From assembly GCA_900318555.1 (NCBI GenBank), contig ONKX01000017.1:1-39384 (forward strand): a DNA stretch of 39,384 nt, read 5' to 3'. The translations under genes were made by a program, and so were the position numbers. Source of the DNA: an uncultured Prevotellaceae bacterium (GTDB taxonomy: Bacteria > Bacteroidota > Bacteroidia > Bacteroidales > Bacteroidaceae). Under the pieces are notes generated by a model. The model did no database searches. It saw nothing but the letters and a program-made list of their open reading frames with translations, and was not told the DNA's origin. Shown one piece after another: positions 8,464 through 17,311 of the stretch; position 1 is the stretch's first letter; each line of letters begins with the position of its first letter.

Positions 8464-9273
8464 ATGATAGAAATCACCACGCTCGACGATCCTCGCGTAA
8501 GTCCATATAGCAGGCTTACCGAGGGGCAGTTGCGTATGGCACTGGAACCCGAAAAAGGATTATTCATTTGTGAAAGTCCGAAGGTTATCCGCGTAGCATT
8601 AGATGCTGGTTGGGAACCCGTGTCGCTATTGTGTGAACGAAAGCACATCGAGGGTGATGCCAAGGACATCGTCGACCGCATCGCCTCGCGCGTACCTATT
8701 TATACTGGTAGTCGTGAACTACTTGCACAACTCACAGGTTACACCTTGACACGCGGTGTATTATGTGCCATGAGACGTAGAAAATCTCCAACACTGGATG
8801 AATTGCTGCACGATGCCAAACGTGTGGTAATCATCGACGCCGTGACAGACACAACAAACATCGGAGCCATCTTCCGTTCAGCAGCAGCACTGGGCATCGA
8901 CGCCGTACTACTGACTCGCGACACCTGCGACCCACTGAATCGCCGTGCCGTACGCGTGTCCATGGGTAGCGTGTTCCTCGTTACCTGGACGTGGCTCGAC
9001 GGGCCGATTACAGCAACGCTCCACAACTACGGATTCCGCACGGCAGCAATGGCATTGACGGATAAAAGCATTGCACTGAATGATACACGGCTGAAGGGTG
9101 AGCAACGCCTGGCGCTAATCATGGGAACAGAAGGTGACGGACTGCCACAACAAGTTATCGACGAGGCAGACTACACAGTGCGAATACCGATGGCGCATGG
9201 CGTTGACTCGCTGAACGTCGCTGCAGCTGCTGCAGTAGCATTCTGGGAATTGAGGTATGTTGCTATGACATAG
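8464..9273 (+). CDS. TrmH/SpoU-family RNA 2'-O-methyltransferase
   Basis: SAM-dependent methyltransferase of the SPOUT knot fold, likely acting on tRNA or rRNA ribose. The 269-aa protein has an N-terminal substrate-binding domain (about residues 1-110) and a catalytic domain with all three motifs: TNIGAIFRSAAALG (motif 1, near residue 140), LIMGTEGDGLP (motif 2, near residue 218) and RIPMAHGVDSLNVAAAAAVA (motif 3, near residue 242). The target nucleotide cannot be told from sequence alone. It is the last gene of the dnaN operon, and its stop codon lies inside a 21-nt palindrome. The convergent nspC gene ends only 12 bp away. Confidence 0.92.
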   Translation: MIEITTLDDPRVSPYSRLTEGQLRMALEPEKGLFICESPKVIRVALDAGWEPVSLLCERKHIEGDAKDIVDRIASRVPIYTGSRELLAQLTGYTLTRGVLCAMRRRKSPTLDELLHDAKRVVIIDAVTDTTNIGAIFRSAAALGIDAVLLTRDTCDPLNRRAVRVSMGSVFLVTWTWLDGPITATLHNYGFRTAAMALTDKSIALNDTRLKGEQRLALIMGTEGDGLPQQVIDEADYTVRIPMAHGVDSLNVAAAAAVAFWELRYVAMT

Positions 9274-9278
9274 CAACA
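9258..9278. terminator. 21-nt palindrome at a convergent gene end, possible terminator
   Basis: TGTTGCTATG (9258-9267) and CATAGCAACA (9269-9278) are perfect inverted arms around a single A. The palindrome includes the methyltransferase stop codon and lies 7 bp from the end of the opposing nspC. It could fold as a hairpin of about 7 bp with a 7-nt loop. There is no T tract on either side, so a protein-binding role cannot be excluded. Confidence 0.5.
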
Positions 9279-9285
9279 AACACAA

Positions 9286-10431
9286 TCAATCCATCCTATC
9301 ACGATAATCCTCGTAGGTGAATCGGCGCAGAAGTTCCAATGTGCCGTCCTCATGAAGCATACAAATGGACGGATGGGTAATGCCGTTAAACGTATTGGTC
9401 TTCACGGTGGTATAATGAATCATATCCTCGAACACTATCTGCTCGCCAACCTGCAATTCATGGTCGAATTGCCAAAAGCCCATGAAATCACCAGACAGGC
9501 AACTATTGCCACCAAGGCGATAAACGAAATCTGAGGACTGAAGGTTTGCAGGCAGTCCACCCGTTTCCGATGGTTCAATATGCTCAGCACCACGGACATC
9601 CGGATAATACGGCATATCCAGACAGTCAGGCATGTGGCACGTAAAACTGACATCGAGGATAGCAGTACGGATGCCCTTGTCTTCGACAACGTCAACAACA
9701 GAGGAAACTAACGGTCCCGTTTGCCAGGCAAAGGCACTACCAGGCTCGAAGATGACTTTCAGATGTGGCCAACGCTCATGGAATTTCTGCATCATACTGA
9801 CAAGCAGTTCTATATCGTAATCTTTGCGCGTAACCAGATGTCCTCCACCGAAATTAATCCATTCCAACTGCGGTAACCAATGAGAAAACTTTTCTTCTAT
9901 ATGCTGAAGCGTGCGCTGGAACACGTCTGCCCCACTCTCACAGTGGCAATGGCAATGAAAGCCTCGGATATCACTAGGCAACGTCTCGGGCAGTTTATCC
10001 GCAGTAACACCAAAACGTGTACCTGGTGCGCAAGGATTATATAGTAGCGTGCCGACTTCAGAGTATTCAGGATTAACCCGGATGCCAAGTGAACATGTTG
10101 CAGCGCGCTCATGAAAGCGCTCGTACTGCGAGAGCGAATTGAATGTCAAATGACTGCTGCAACGGATAATGTCGTCCATCTCGTCTTCCTTGTAAGCTGG
10201 CGAAAAGGTGTGTGCCTTCGCACCGAACTCCTCCAGTGCCAGACGGGCTTCGGACAATGAACTGGCCGTTGTAGCGCTGATATATTCGCGGAAGATGGGG
10301 AATGTTTTCCAAAGTGCGAAAGCCTTGAAGGCTAGTATCCATTCTGAGTCTGTGCGACGGGCAACATCGCGAATGAGTCCGAGGTTGCGACGAAGGAGCG
10401 ACTCCTCTATCATATAATATGGTGTCAGCAT
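9286..10431 (-). CDS. nspC: Carboxynorspermidine decarboxylase
   Basis: PLP-dependent, alanine-racemase-fold decarboxylase that converts carboxyspermidine or carboxynorspermidine to spermidine or norspermidine. This is the last step of the aspartate-semialdehyde polyamine route used by gut Bacteroidetes. The 381-aa protein has the PLP lysine in ILAFKAFALWKTFP (about residue 36), the HCHCESG substrate strand near residue 160, GGGHLVTRKDYD near residue 196, the PLP-phosphate segment FEPGSAFAW near residue 230 and the catalytic Cys region CHMPDCLDMPYYPDVRGA near residue 265. Its partner, carboxyspermidine dehydrogenase, is not in the window. The gene is the last of the minus-strand run, 12 bp after maf. 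Confidence 0.94.
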   Translation of the reverse strand: MLTPYYMIEESLLRRNLGLIRDVARRTDSEWILAFKAFALWKTFPIFREYISATTASSLSEARLALEEFGAKAHTFSPAYKEDEMDDIIRCSSHLTFNSLSQYERFHERAATCSLGIRVNPEYSEVGTLLYNPCAPGTRFGVTADKLPETLPSDIRGFHCHCHCESGADVFQRTLQHIEEKFSHWLPQLEWINFGGGHLVTRKDYDIELLVSMMQKFHERWPHLKVIFEPGSAFAWQTGPLVSSVVDVVEDKGIRTAILDVSFTCHMPDCLDMPYYPDVRGAEHIEPSETGGLPANLQSSDFVYRLGGNSCLSGDFMGFWQFDHELQVGEQIVFEDMIHYTTVKTNTFNGITHPSICMLHEDGTLELLRRFTYEDYRDRMD

Positions 10432-10443
10432 GTCAAAATGGCT

Positions 10444-11019
10444 TTAAAAGGTTCTAAGTGCTTCGTAAATACGCTGCACTGGCAGGCCCATGACATTGAA
10501 ATAGCTACCGTTCAGGGCCGTGACACCAATGTGGCCAATCCATTCCTGAATGCCGTAAGCACCAGCCTTGTCAAAAGGACGATAATGACTAACATAATAT
10601 TCTATCTCGCTGTCTGTAAGCGACTTAAATGTTACGTCGGTGGTAACAGAGAAACTTGTCTGACGATCCGTCGTAGTCAGCGTGACACCAGTAATGACCT
10701 GATGTGTTTGTCCGCTCAATTCGCGCAGCATATTGTGAGCCTCAGCGGCATCTTTTGGCTTGCCCATAACATGAGTGCCCAATACAACAATAGTGTCTGC
10801 AGTAATGATTAACTCGTCCGGAGCCATCGTCTGACGATAGGCTGCTGCTTTCTTCTGGGAAATGTACTGTGCAATGTCACGCGTGGGCAGATCGTCGGGA
10901 TAGCTCTCGTCGATGCCATCAATGACGCGTACATCGAACTCAACGTCCAAACCTGCCAGCAACTCCTTGCGACGTGGCGAATTACTGGCAAGAATCATAT
11001 GATAATCTTTTGCTACCAT
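10444..11019 (-). CDS. maf: Maf-family nucleotide pyrophosphatase
   Basis: Hydrolyses non-canonical or selected nucleoside triphosphates to monophosphates (the dTTP/UTP or m7GTP type). The 191-aa protein begins, after a short lead, with the family signature [31 protein letters not shown] carries the catalytic Asp near residue 73, and the C-terminus has [11 protein letters not shown] chose the ATG at 11019, which overlaps the kdsC stop by 7 bp (GGATGGTAG), because the longer frame adds only a non-conserved lead. The run DUF2520, kdsC, maf overlaps at each junction, so the three are translated as a coupled unit. Confidence 0.93.
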   Translation of the reverse strand: MVAKDYHMILASNSPRRKELLAGLDVEFDVRVIDGIDESYPDDLPTRDIAQYISQKKAAAYRQTMAPDELIITADTIVVLGTHVMGKPKDAAEAHNMLRELSGQTHQVITGVTLTTTDRQTSFSVTTDVTFKSLTDSEIEYYVSHYRPFDKAGAYGIQEWIGHIGVTALNGSYFNVMGLPVQRIYEALRTF

Positions 11020-11531
11020 CCGAATGCCTTTTCGTCGTACAACCACTTGTGCTGAGCCTTCAACACTTGTTCTATCACATCACGTCCGCAACCGTAACCA
11101 CCGCAGTAGTCACTGACATAGACACTGGCAGCCTTAACCTCAGAGCAGGCATCCTTGGGACACACAGGGCAACCAACGCGACGCATGATTTCAAGGTCGG
11201 GAATATCGTCACCCATGTACATCACCTCTTCGTCCTCATAGCCGTATTTGGCCACATACTCCTCGTAAGTCTGAATTTTTACGGCCGCACCCAGATAAAC
11301 GTCGTCGACGCCGAGACCGTGATAACGCAACGCAACAGATGTAATGCGGCAACCAGTGATGATAGCAATGCGCAAGCCCATTTTTTGTGCTAGCTGAATG
11401 GCATAACCATCCTTGATATTCACTGTACGGCAGGGCACGCCATCGGTTCCAAGTGGAATTGTTTCACAGGACAGCACCCCGTCAATATCGAAAACGATGG
11501 TGCGAATCTTTGTCAAGTCGTAATTAATCAT
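11013..11531 (-). CDS. kdsC: KdsC-like 3-deoxy-D-manno-octulosonate 8-phosphate phosphatase
   Basis: HAD-superfamily phosphatase of the C0 (capless, tetrameric) type that removes phosphate from KDO-8-phosphate in lipopolysaccharide core synthesis. The 172-aa length is typical. Motif I is VFDIDGVLS (Asp nucleophile near residue 15), motif II is the Thr in IAIITGCRI near residue 59, and motif IV is [14 protein letters not shown] near residue 107. The Gly/Cys-rich end ([18 protein letters not shown]) resembles the GGxGAVRE tail of KdsC but has Cys in place of Ala. Stop and start codons overlap with both neighbours (DUF2520 upstream, maf downstream). Confidence 0.88.
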   Translation of the reverse strand: MINYDLTKIRTIVFDIDGVLSCETIPLGTDGVPCRTVNIKDGYAIQLAQKMGLRIAIITGCRITSVALRYHGLGVDDVYLGAAVKIQTYEEYVAKYGYEDEEVMYMGDDIPDLEIMRRVGCPVCPKDACSEVKAASVYVSDYCGGYGCGRDVIEQVLKAQHKWLYDEKAFGW

Positions 11532-12271
11532 TTATTCGTAGACTTTTCGTAAATACTATTTGTAAGCAGGTCGTAGACATTTTGCATCTTGGGATTGTCG
11601 TCCAGCAAATGATGCTGACTGATGATGACGTTATTGTCGTGGCGCACGGCAGGACCAGTCTGCGCATCGACAGGAGACATCGTGTGCAACTTACGCACGG
11701 TCTGGTCTACCAGCGGCAACATAACATCGAATGGAATGCCGATACGACCGAGTACATCGGCAGATAGTGCCATGCAATGGTTGGCAAAATTGCAGGCGAA
11801 GACAGCTGCCAAATGCATATACTTGCGGTCATCTGTCGACAGATGATAAATGTGGGAACTGAGTGTGCGCGCTAATTCGTTCAGCATGTCGAGCGTCTCT
11901 GCAGAGTCTGCCTCGAGGAATATGGGAATGTCAGTAAAGGGCACTATCGTCTCCTTTGAGAACGTCTGCATAGGATAAAATACACCATAGCGACGGCAGT
12001 AGTCTGAAAACGCCGACATCGGCATCGATCCTGCCGTATGCAGAAACAATTGGTCTTCCCTACCCTTCGTTGCGCGGACAATAACGTCTTCCAGAACGTC
12101 GTCCTTGACAGCGATGATGAACGCGTCAGCAGTTTGCGGCAGTGGGGATTCCCCACCACAATCAGTGGTCACAGCTCTGCCACGGACAACTGTCACGTCG
12201 TGACCTGCATCACGCAATGCCTGTGCGAGGTTCGTACCCAGACGACCAGTGCCAATTACAACAATGTTCAT
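11528..12271 (-). CDS. Rossmann-fold and DUF2520 domain protein
   Basis: A 247-aa protein with an N-terminal NAD(P)-binding domain ([20 protein letters not shown] at the very start) and a helical C-terminal DUF2520 domain from about residue 120 ([20 protein letters not shown]). The fold resembles ketopantoate reductase and pyrroline-5-carboxylate reductase, but the substrate is unknown. The ATG at 12271 is preferred because it starts directly at the dinucleotide-binding strand; the alternative at 12286 is a TTG inside the preceding gene's last codons. It begins 1 bp after the nitroreductase stop and overlaps kdsC by 4 bp. Confidence 0.88.
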   Translation of the reverse strand: MNIVVIGTGRLGTNLAQALRDAGHDVTVVRGRAVTTDCGGESPLPQTADAFIIAVKDDVLEDVIVRATKGREDQLFLHTAGSMPMSAFSDYCRRYGVFYPMQTFSKETIVPFTDIPIFLEADSAETLDMLNELARTLSSHIYHLSTDDRKYMHLAAVFACNFANHCMALSADVLGRIGIPFDVMLPLVDQTVRKLHTMSPVDAQTGPAVRHDNNVIISQHHLLDDNPKMQNVYDLLTNSIYEKSTNK

Positions 12272-12272
12272 A

Positions 12273-12797
12273 TTAAAACTTGTCAACGTGTACGTTCTCC
12301 CACTTCAGCTTGTCTTCGTTCTGGGGTTTGCGCTCGTCGGCTTTGCGACCGAGAGCAAGAACACAGAGGCATGACAGGTTCTCAGGAATGCCAAGAACGC
12401 CCTGAATCACCATATCCGCCGTAGTGCCGTCCGACAGTCCGCGACCACGCATCTGCACCCAGCATGAACCGATACCCAACTCCTCTGCCTGATACTGCAT
12501 GGTGATGGCTGCAATCGAACCGTCCTCCACCCAGCAATCATTCTGCATGGGGTCGCCAAGTACGACAATAGCCATAGCGGCATCCTTGATGAACGCACCA
12601 CCCAGATCTTTCGCGTCAGACAATTTCTCAAGGTCCGCCTTGTTGTCGACCACTACAAACTGCCACGCGCGCTGGCCCTTCGATGTCGGTGACATCAGTC
12701 CTGCACGTAATATCATCTTCACATCCTCGCCGTCGATTTCCTCAGCCGTAAACTTACGGTGCGAGCGGCGTTGCTGAACTAAATCCTTGAAATCCAT
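12273..12797 (-). CDS. Nitroreductase-family FMN oxidoreductase
   Basis: A 174-aa flavin reductase of the nitroreductase fold. The N-terminal QQRRSHRKFTAEEI is the FMN-phosphate-binding Arg/Ser cluster. RAGLMSPTSKGQRAWQFVVV (residues 31-50) is the substrate and flavin face, and GIGSCWVQMRGRG with VLALGRKADERKP closes the FMN site. The family reduces nitro compounds, quinones or enones with NAD(P)H; the natural substrate cannot be told. It lies between the SpoIIE phosphatase gene (25-bp gap) and the DUF2520 gene (1-bp gap). Confidence 0.9.
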   Translation of the reverse strand: MDFKDLVQQRRSHRKFTAEEIDGEDVKMILRAGLMSPTSKGQRAWQFVVVDNKADLEKLSDAKDLGGAFIKDAAMAIVVLGDPMQNDCWVEDGSIAAITMQYQAEELGIGSCWVQMRGRGLSDGTTADMVIQGVLGIPENLSCLCVLALGRKADERKPQNEDKLKWENVHVDKF

Positions 12798-12822
12798 AAA
12801 CGTAAATTATATTTATATATCA

Positions 12823-14745
12823 TCAACTGATGCGCAGACACATCATCGTCAAATCGTCGTTCGGATCGGCACCATCGCGATGTTTCTCCACTTCGGCTGC
12901 CAGCGTTTCAATAACTTGTCGTGCCGAGTCGAAATGCGTATTGCGCAGAATGTCAACCAATCTCTCATCACCAAACTGCTCATGTTCGCGGTTCTCAGCC
13001 TCGTTCAAGCCATCGGTATAAATAAACAGTGCTCGTCCCTTGATGCTCTCAATCTCCTCGCCTTCAAACTCCAATCCTGGCAACACACCAATGGGGAAGT
13101 TCGGTTTCATCTCAAGGAAATCTCCATGATGCTCACCACCACCAATGACAGGCGGATTGTGACCGGCATTACAGAAAGAGAGATGCCCTGAAGTGAGGTC
13201 GACCATGCCAACGAACAGCGTAACAAACATGTTCGTAGGATTCTCGTCACCAGACAGCGCATCATTCATGTGCGTACAAATATCGGAGGGTGATAACTGC
13301 TGATTGGCTAGTGTTCGGAACAGTCGCGTGACCTGAGCCATAAACAATGAAGCGGGAACGCCCTTACCACTCACGTCACCAAGGCAGAAATACAGGTTAT
13401 CATCCTTCAATAAGTAGCCGTACAAATCGCCACCGACTTCCTTCGCTGGTGTCATCGAGGCATACATGTCCAGACCCTCACGATCAGGGAATACATTGGG
13501 CAACATCGACATCTGGATGCTGTTGGCCACGTTCAACTCGCTCTCGATAGATGCCTTCTGGGCGGTAGTATCCTTCAGTTCCTCGATGTAACGAACCAAT
13601 GACTGCTGCATATTACCGAACGAATGGCTCAACTGGCCGATTTCATCGGTACGTTCGAAGTCGGGCAACTGTGTGTCGAACTGTCCCGAAGCAATCGTTT
13701 CAGCCTCACGGGCCAGACGACGCAACGGACTAAGCTCTCGAGTAATAATACGGATGAAGAAATACAGCATCAACAACAATCCGACGCATACAATGGCCAT
13801 GACTGTTCGTCTCAGACGGTCGAAGCCACCGAAGATATCGCTCTCCGGACATACAATAGCCATCGAGCAGCCCGTCTTGCCCAATGGTTTATAGAACACA
13901 TAGCAATGCTCGCCGTTGATGTGCATTTCACGCATACCTTCCTCGCCTCGCTGCATGGCATGACCTAACGAAACCATCGCCGTGTCTGGTGTTTCTAAAG
14001 TTTGTGTAAAGATGGTCTGACGTGTAATTTTCGTCGAGTCGGGATGCACGAAGTAAGTGCCACCGCGACCAATCATAATACTATATGAATTAGGATATGG
14101 TTTCACGGCAGAGATGGTCTGCGAGAGCCAGTTCAGCGACAAGCTGGTATTAATGACTCCTATGATACCACCATCGCTTGCTTTAATGGCCTGACAATAG
14201 GAGGTAACCATCTCACTGGTATTGGTAGGAGCGTCGTAGTCCGTGTACGGCTCTGTCCAACACGCATGACCAAGCAGTGTAGGCATGAGATACCAATCAG
14301 CGAAAAAGTACTGGTAATTCTCACTACCTCCCTGAATGGTGCGAATAGAGTCGCCATTGTGCTTGGAATAGGCAGAGAAATACAAGCCCTTATCTTTGAA
14401 ATAGTAAGGCTCGAAGGCTATCGAACAGTTGTAGAAATCGGGATTGTTTAACAGCATACCACGACTATAGACAAACATCGAGTCGGCCTTATCGGGATGT
14501 CGTTGCACAAGCCATTCGGTCATGCCTGTGGCTACCTCGACACGGTTAAGAATACCCTCAACGCGCAACGACGTTTTATCCAATATCTGCGTAGCACGGC
14601 TGATAGCCTCCTGACGCACGGCTTCACGCGACTGGTAGAATAGAAATCCGAGGGCGGCAATGAAGATGACAGCGGCAAACATGACAACCCACAGACTGAC
14701 GCGAACTGACAGCTTCCGACGAATATATGAAAAATACTTATCCAT
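12823..14745 (-). CDS. Cache-HAMP-SpoIIE membrane protein phosphatase
   Basis: A 640-aa sensor phosphatase. The order is a transmembrane segment at about residues 18-38, a periplasmic double-Cache-like sensor domain (about 40-310), a second transmembrane segment (about 315-335), a HAMP linker (ITRELSPLRRLAREAETIAS onward), a coiled coil, and a PPM/SpoIIE phosphatase (about 400-640). Phosphatase motifs are ASMTPAKEVGGDLYGYLL, LGDVSGKGVPASLFMA, FCNAGHNPP, FIYTDGLNEAEN and the final PNDDLTMM with its metal-binding Asp pair. Such RsbU-like enzymes usually dephosphorylate an anti-sigma antagonist, releasing an alternative sigma factor; no such partner is in the window. It starts 3 bp after a lone periplasmic binding protein gene, which may supply its ligand signal. 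Confidence 0.92.
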   Translation of the reverse strand: MDKYFSYIRRKLSVRVSLWVVMFAAVIFIAALGFLFYQSREAVRQEAISRATQILDKTSLRVEGILNRVEVATGMTEWLVQRHPDKADSMFVYSRGMLLNNPDFYNCSIAFEPYYFKDKGLYFSAYSKHNGDSIRTIQGGSENYQYFFADWYLMPTLLGHACWTEPYTDYDAPTNTSEMVTSYCQAIKASDGGIIGVINTSLSLNWLSQTISAVKPYPNSYSIMIGRGGTYFVHPDSTKITRQTIFTQTLETPDTAMVSLGHAMQRGEEGMREMHINGEHCYVFYKPLGKTGCSMAIVCPESDIFGGFDRLRRTVMAIVCVGLLLMLYFFIRIITRELSPLRRLAREAETIASGQFDTQLPDFERTDEIGQLSHSFGNMQQSLVRYIEELKDTTAQKASIESELNVANSIQMSMLPNVFPDREGLDMYASMTPAKEVGGDLYGYLLKDDNLYFCLGDVSGKGVPASLFMAQVTRLFRTLANQQLSPSDICTHMNDALSGDENPTNMFVTLFVGMVDLTSGHLSFCNAGHNPPVIGGGEHHGDFLEMKPNFPIGVLPGLEFEGEEIESIKGRALFIYTDGLNEAENREHEQFGDERLVDILRNTHFDSARQVIETLAAEVEKHRDGADPNDDLTMMCLRIS

Positions 14746-14748
14746 AGT

Positions 14749-15690
14749 CTATCGTTTATCCATTAGTTCTTCGTACGTCACATTGCGGCTCAGCATCTGG
14801 TTTTCCACCATCAACTGGCTAGCCTGCTTCACCATATCCGGACGCAGACGGAACTCACGTTTCTTCGACTCACGATCCACCTGAAGACGCAACACCTCCT
14901 TCAACATCAGTCGTTGCATAACGCGGTTCGTGGCAATGTGCTCGCGGTCCACGTACTTCATCACTATGTCCAAAGCCTCTTCAGGATGAGCGGCAACCCA
15001 CTCCCACCCGCGCCTGCTGGCGGCAGCAAACTTCTGCGCTTGATTCTTATGCTTTTCGTAGTAGTCGCGCGTCATATACACGCCGTCTTCCTGCACATTA
15101 TACCCGTGGTCACAGAAGCGGTAAACATTCTTGTCCGACAGTTCCATACCGGCCTGCACCAACTGATAATACTCGTTGTAACTCATCGCCAACGTGGCGT
15201 CCAACGCTCCAGTCACAAACAGGTTGACATTCTGTGCGAAACGCACCCACTCGTAGTTCAGATGGTCCTTAATGCTCATACAGATAGCCAACTGACCAAA
15301 GCCGACACTCCAAATGCCAACCTTCGCACCTTTCTGCGTCAGCGGATCCTTACCACGTGCCGAAACGATGACCATTGCGTTGTTCATCGACGTCTGAAGG
15401 ATATTTACCAAAGGGATGCCGTCGTCCACGATTTCCATGGCCTGACACAACTGCAATGTCGTAGCCTGACACTGATTCTTACGCAGACGACTCATAGCGG
15501 GCTGCGTGGCGGAAGGGTGCTCTATCCGGACATTCACTCCTGCCTCGCGATAAAAACCCTTTGCCTCAGCAACATAATAGCCAGCAAACTGTGCCTGCGC
15601 CGTCCATTGAGGTGTAAATACAAAGGGCTGCGCCGTCGTGTATAAGACGTTAAACAGTAAAAAAGCAAAAAACAAAAGTGCTTTCTTCAT
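14749..15690 (-). CDS. Orphan NMT1/THI5-like periplasmic binding protein
   Basis: A 313-aa secreted protein with signal peptide MKKALLFFAFLLFNVLYTTA. The start at 15690 is preferred over the upstream ATG at 15732 because it begins the signal. The mature part looks like the NMT1/THI5 or SsuA class of substrate-binding proteins: FTPQWTAQAQFAGYYVAEAK, GFYREAGVNVRI, then KVGIWSVGFGQLAI near the hinge. Relatives bind thiamine precursors, nitrate or sulfonates. No ABC permease or ATPase gene lies nearby; instead a Cache-SpoIIE phosphatase follows after 3 bp. It may therefore act as a signalling receptor rather than a transporter component. That role is inference. Confidence 0.85.
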   Translation of the reverse strand: MKKALLFFAFLLFNVLYTTAQPFVFTPQWTAQAQFAGYYVAEAKGFYREAGVNVRIEHPSATQPAMSRLRKNQCQATTLQLCQAMEIVDDGIPLVNILQTSMNNAMVIVSARGKDPLTQKGAKVGIWSVGFGQLAICMSIKDHLNYEWVRFAQNVNLFVTGALDATLAMSYNEYYQLVQAGMELSDKNVYRFCDHGYNVQEDGVYMTRDYYEKHKNQAQKFAAASRRGWEWVAAHPEEALDIVMKYVDREHIATNRVMQRLMLKEVLRLQVDRESKKREFRLRPDMVKQASQLMVENQMLSRNVTYEELMDKR

Positions 15691-15731
15691 CTGACATCCG
15701 TTTAATCCGTGACCTCCGTATCTGGAAAACA

Positions 15732-16709
15732 TTAAATGCTCAGTTCGTCCAGCACATTGATGAGTCGTTTGTCGAAACGCTTATCGGTACGTATACACTC
15801 CGAGAAGGGCACATACACCACGTCGTTGTTGCGCACGCCAACCATAACGTTTCTCTGACCCTGTAAAATGGCTTCGATAGCACCAACACCTGTACAACTG
15901 GCCAGAATGCGGTCACGGGCCGACGGTGTGCCGCCGCGCTGCAGATGACCGAGTATCGATACGCGCACGTCAAACTCCGGAAACTCCTTCTTTACGCGCT
16001 CGGCATAATACATGGCACCACACTTCGGACTCTCCGAAACGATAACGATACACGACTTCTTCGACTTACGAATGCCGCGGCCCATGAATGCTGCGAGCTG
16101 GTCGACGTCCGTTGTCTCCTCAGGCACGATAGCCGCTTCAGCACCGCAGGCAATAGCACAGTTCTGCGCCAGGAATCCTGCGTCACGTCCCATCACCTCG
16201 ACAAAGAAGATGCGCTCGTGCGAGTTCGCCGTATCACGGATGCGGTCCACACACTCCATGATGGTGTTCATCGTCGTGTCGTAACCGATGGTAGCGTCCG
16301 TTCCATATAAGTCATTATCAATGGTTCCAGGAAGACCGATACAAGTGAAGTCGTGTTCAAGGGCGAAATCGCGTGCACCAGTCAGCGAACCGTTACCGCC
16401 AATCACAACCAAGGCGTCTATCTCTTCCTTCAGACATGTCTCGTAGGCCTTCTGACGACCTTCCACCGTCATGAAATCTTTCGAACGGGCACTTTTCAGA
16501 ATCGTTCCGCCGCGGGTAATAATGCCGCTGACGTCTTCCGTCGTAAAGGTCTTCACCTCACCGTTCATCAGTCCTTCGTAACCACGATAGATACCTTTGA
16601 TATTAAAACCATTATAAATACCAGAACGCGTCACGGCGCGAATAGCTGCATTCATGCCAGGAGAGTCGCCACCTGACGTCAAAATACCGATAGTCTTAAT
16701 CTTACCCAT
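15732..16709 (-). CDS. pfkA: ATP-dependent 6-phosphofructokinase
   Basis: Phosphorylates fructose 6-phosphate to fructose 1,6-bisphosphate, the committed step of glycolysis. The 325-aa length and [18 protein letters not shown] start are those of group A PFK. The catalytic loop [19 protein letters not shown] contains the catalytic Asp, followed by [12 protein letters not shown] and the effector and substrate residues [13 protein letters not shown]. The ATP-site loop reads GGNGS (Asn106) where E. coli has GGDGS. The Gly after it argues for ATP rather than pyrophosphate as donor. It has its own promoter and leads a transcript that likely continues into the binding protein (41-bp gap) and SpoIIE phosphatase genes. 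Confidence 0.95.
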   Translation of the reverse strand: MGKIKTIGILTSGGDSPGMNAAIRAVTRSGIYNGFNIKGIYRGYEGLMNGEVKTFTTEDVSGIITRGGTILKSARSKDFMTVEGRQKAYETCLKEEIDALVVIGGNGSLTGARDFALEHDFTCIGLPGTIDNDLYGTDATIGYDTTMNTIMECVDRIRDTANSHERIFFVEVMGRDAGFLAQNCAIACGAEAAIVPEETTDVDQLAAFMGRGIRKSKKSCIVIVSESPKCGAMYYAERVKKEFPEFDVRVSILGHLQRGGTPSARDRILASCTGVGAIEAILQGQRNVMVGVRNNDVVYVPFSECIRTDKRFDKRLINVLDELSI

Positions 16710-16741
16710 AGTCTTATAGAATTAAATGATTATTTTATTTG

Positions 16742-16772
16742 CAAAGGTACAAAAAAATACCCATCCCGCAAT
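16742..16772 (-). promoter_or_regulatory. Promoter of pfkA
   Basis: On the minus strand ATTG (16772-16769), a 19-nt spacer and TACCTTTG (16749-16742) form a near-perfect Bacteroidetes promoter. The leader before pfkA is about 29 nt. The 99-bp gap between pfkA and the LolA-like gene contains nothing else I recognise. Confidence 0.85.
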
Positions 16773-16808
16773 GATTTTTCCTTTATTTTTTATTGTGTCT
16801 CAGCTGAC

Positions 16809-17297
16809 TTACTTAAAGGTGTACTCTGTGTAGCTCTCACTCCGTCCGTTCATCCGCAATCGTTTCATCGTTGACGACTTGCTATCAACAACGAGGACAA
16901 AGGAGGTAAACATCTGACGCTTTTTGCCAGAAGGAGTAATGGTGATGGTTTGCTCATTGCCTTTTGTAGTCACCTTGACATCGTCACTGGAAGGAATCGG
17001 CTGGTGATTGATAACAGCTTTCAACACAGCATGGAAATCAGCGAACAGCGGATTTTTGCGGCTGTCAGTAACATGTTTCTTACCTTTCTGGGTCATGGTA
17101 AACTGCGTGCCGTCCATCAGCAACTGGTCTTTGCCTCCGTCTGTAGAAATGCAGATGTAGTCAGGTTTGCGGATAGTCACATCGCCTGTGGTTACAACAT
17201 CGGTCTTGACGGCCTTCGAATGGCTCACTTTGGTCACGGTCTGTGCTTGCGCACAAAGTGCGAACAGACAGCATAACAATAATAGTAAATGTTTCAT
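16809..17297 (-). CDS. LolA-like outer-membrane lipoprotein carrier family protein
   Basis: A 162-aa secreted protein with signal peptide MKHLLLLLCCLFALCAQAQ. The second of two ATGs is chosen; the other adds only two residues. The mature part alternates short beta strands (GDVTIRKPDYICIST, QLLMDGTQFTMTQKG, QTITITPSGKKRQMFTSFVL), as expected for the LolA/LolB half-barrel. Low identity to canonical LolA is evident, and the genuine lolA is likely elsewhere. LolA-like proteins together with MMPL exporters recur in aryl-polyene and flexirubin clusters, where they probably carry the lipid product across the periplasm. Here it is the last gene of such a set, 14 bp after the FAD oxidoreductase. Confidence 0.72.
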   Translation of the reverse strand: MKHLLLLLCCLFALCAQAQTVTKVSHSKAVKTDVVTTGDVTIRKPDYICISTDGGKDQLLMDGTQFTMTQKGKKHVTDSRKNPLFADFHAVLKAVINHQPIPSSDDVKVTTKGNEQTITITPSGKKRQMFTSFVLVVDSKSSTMKRLRMNGRSESYTEYTFK

Positions 17298-17311
17298 ATG
17301 CATATTCTTGA

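Noticed and set aside
15840-15865. A TTTCTCTGACC string in pfkA resembling the palindromic element
   Set aside because: Only one arm is present, the second arm and TGTGGC flank are missing, and the codons encode conserved PFK residues (GQRNV).
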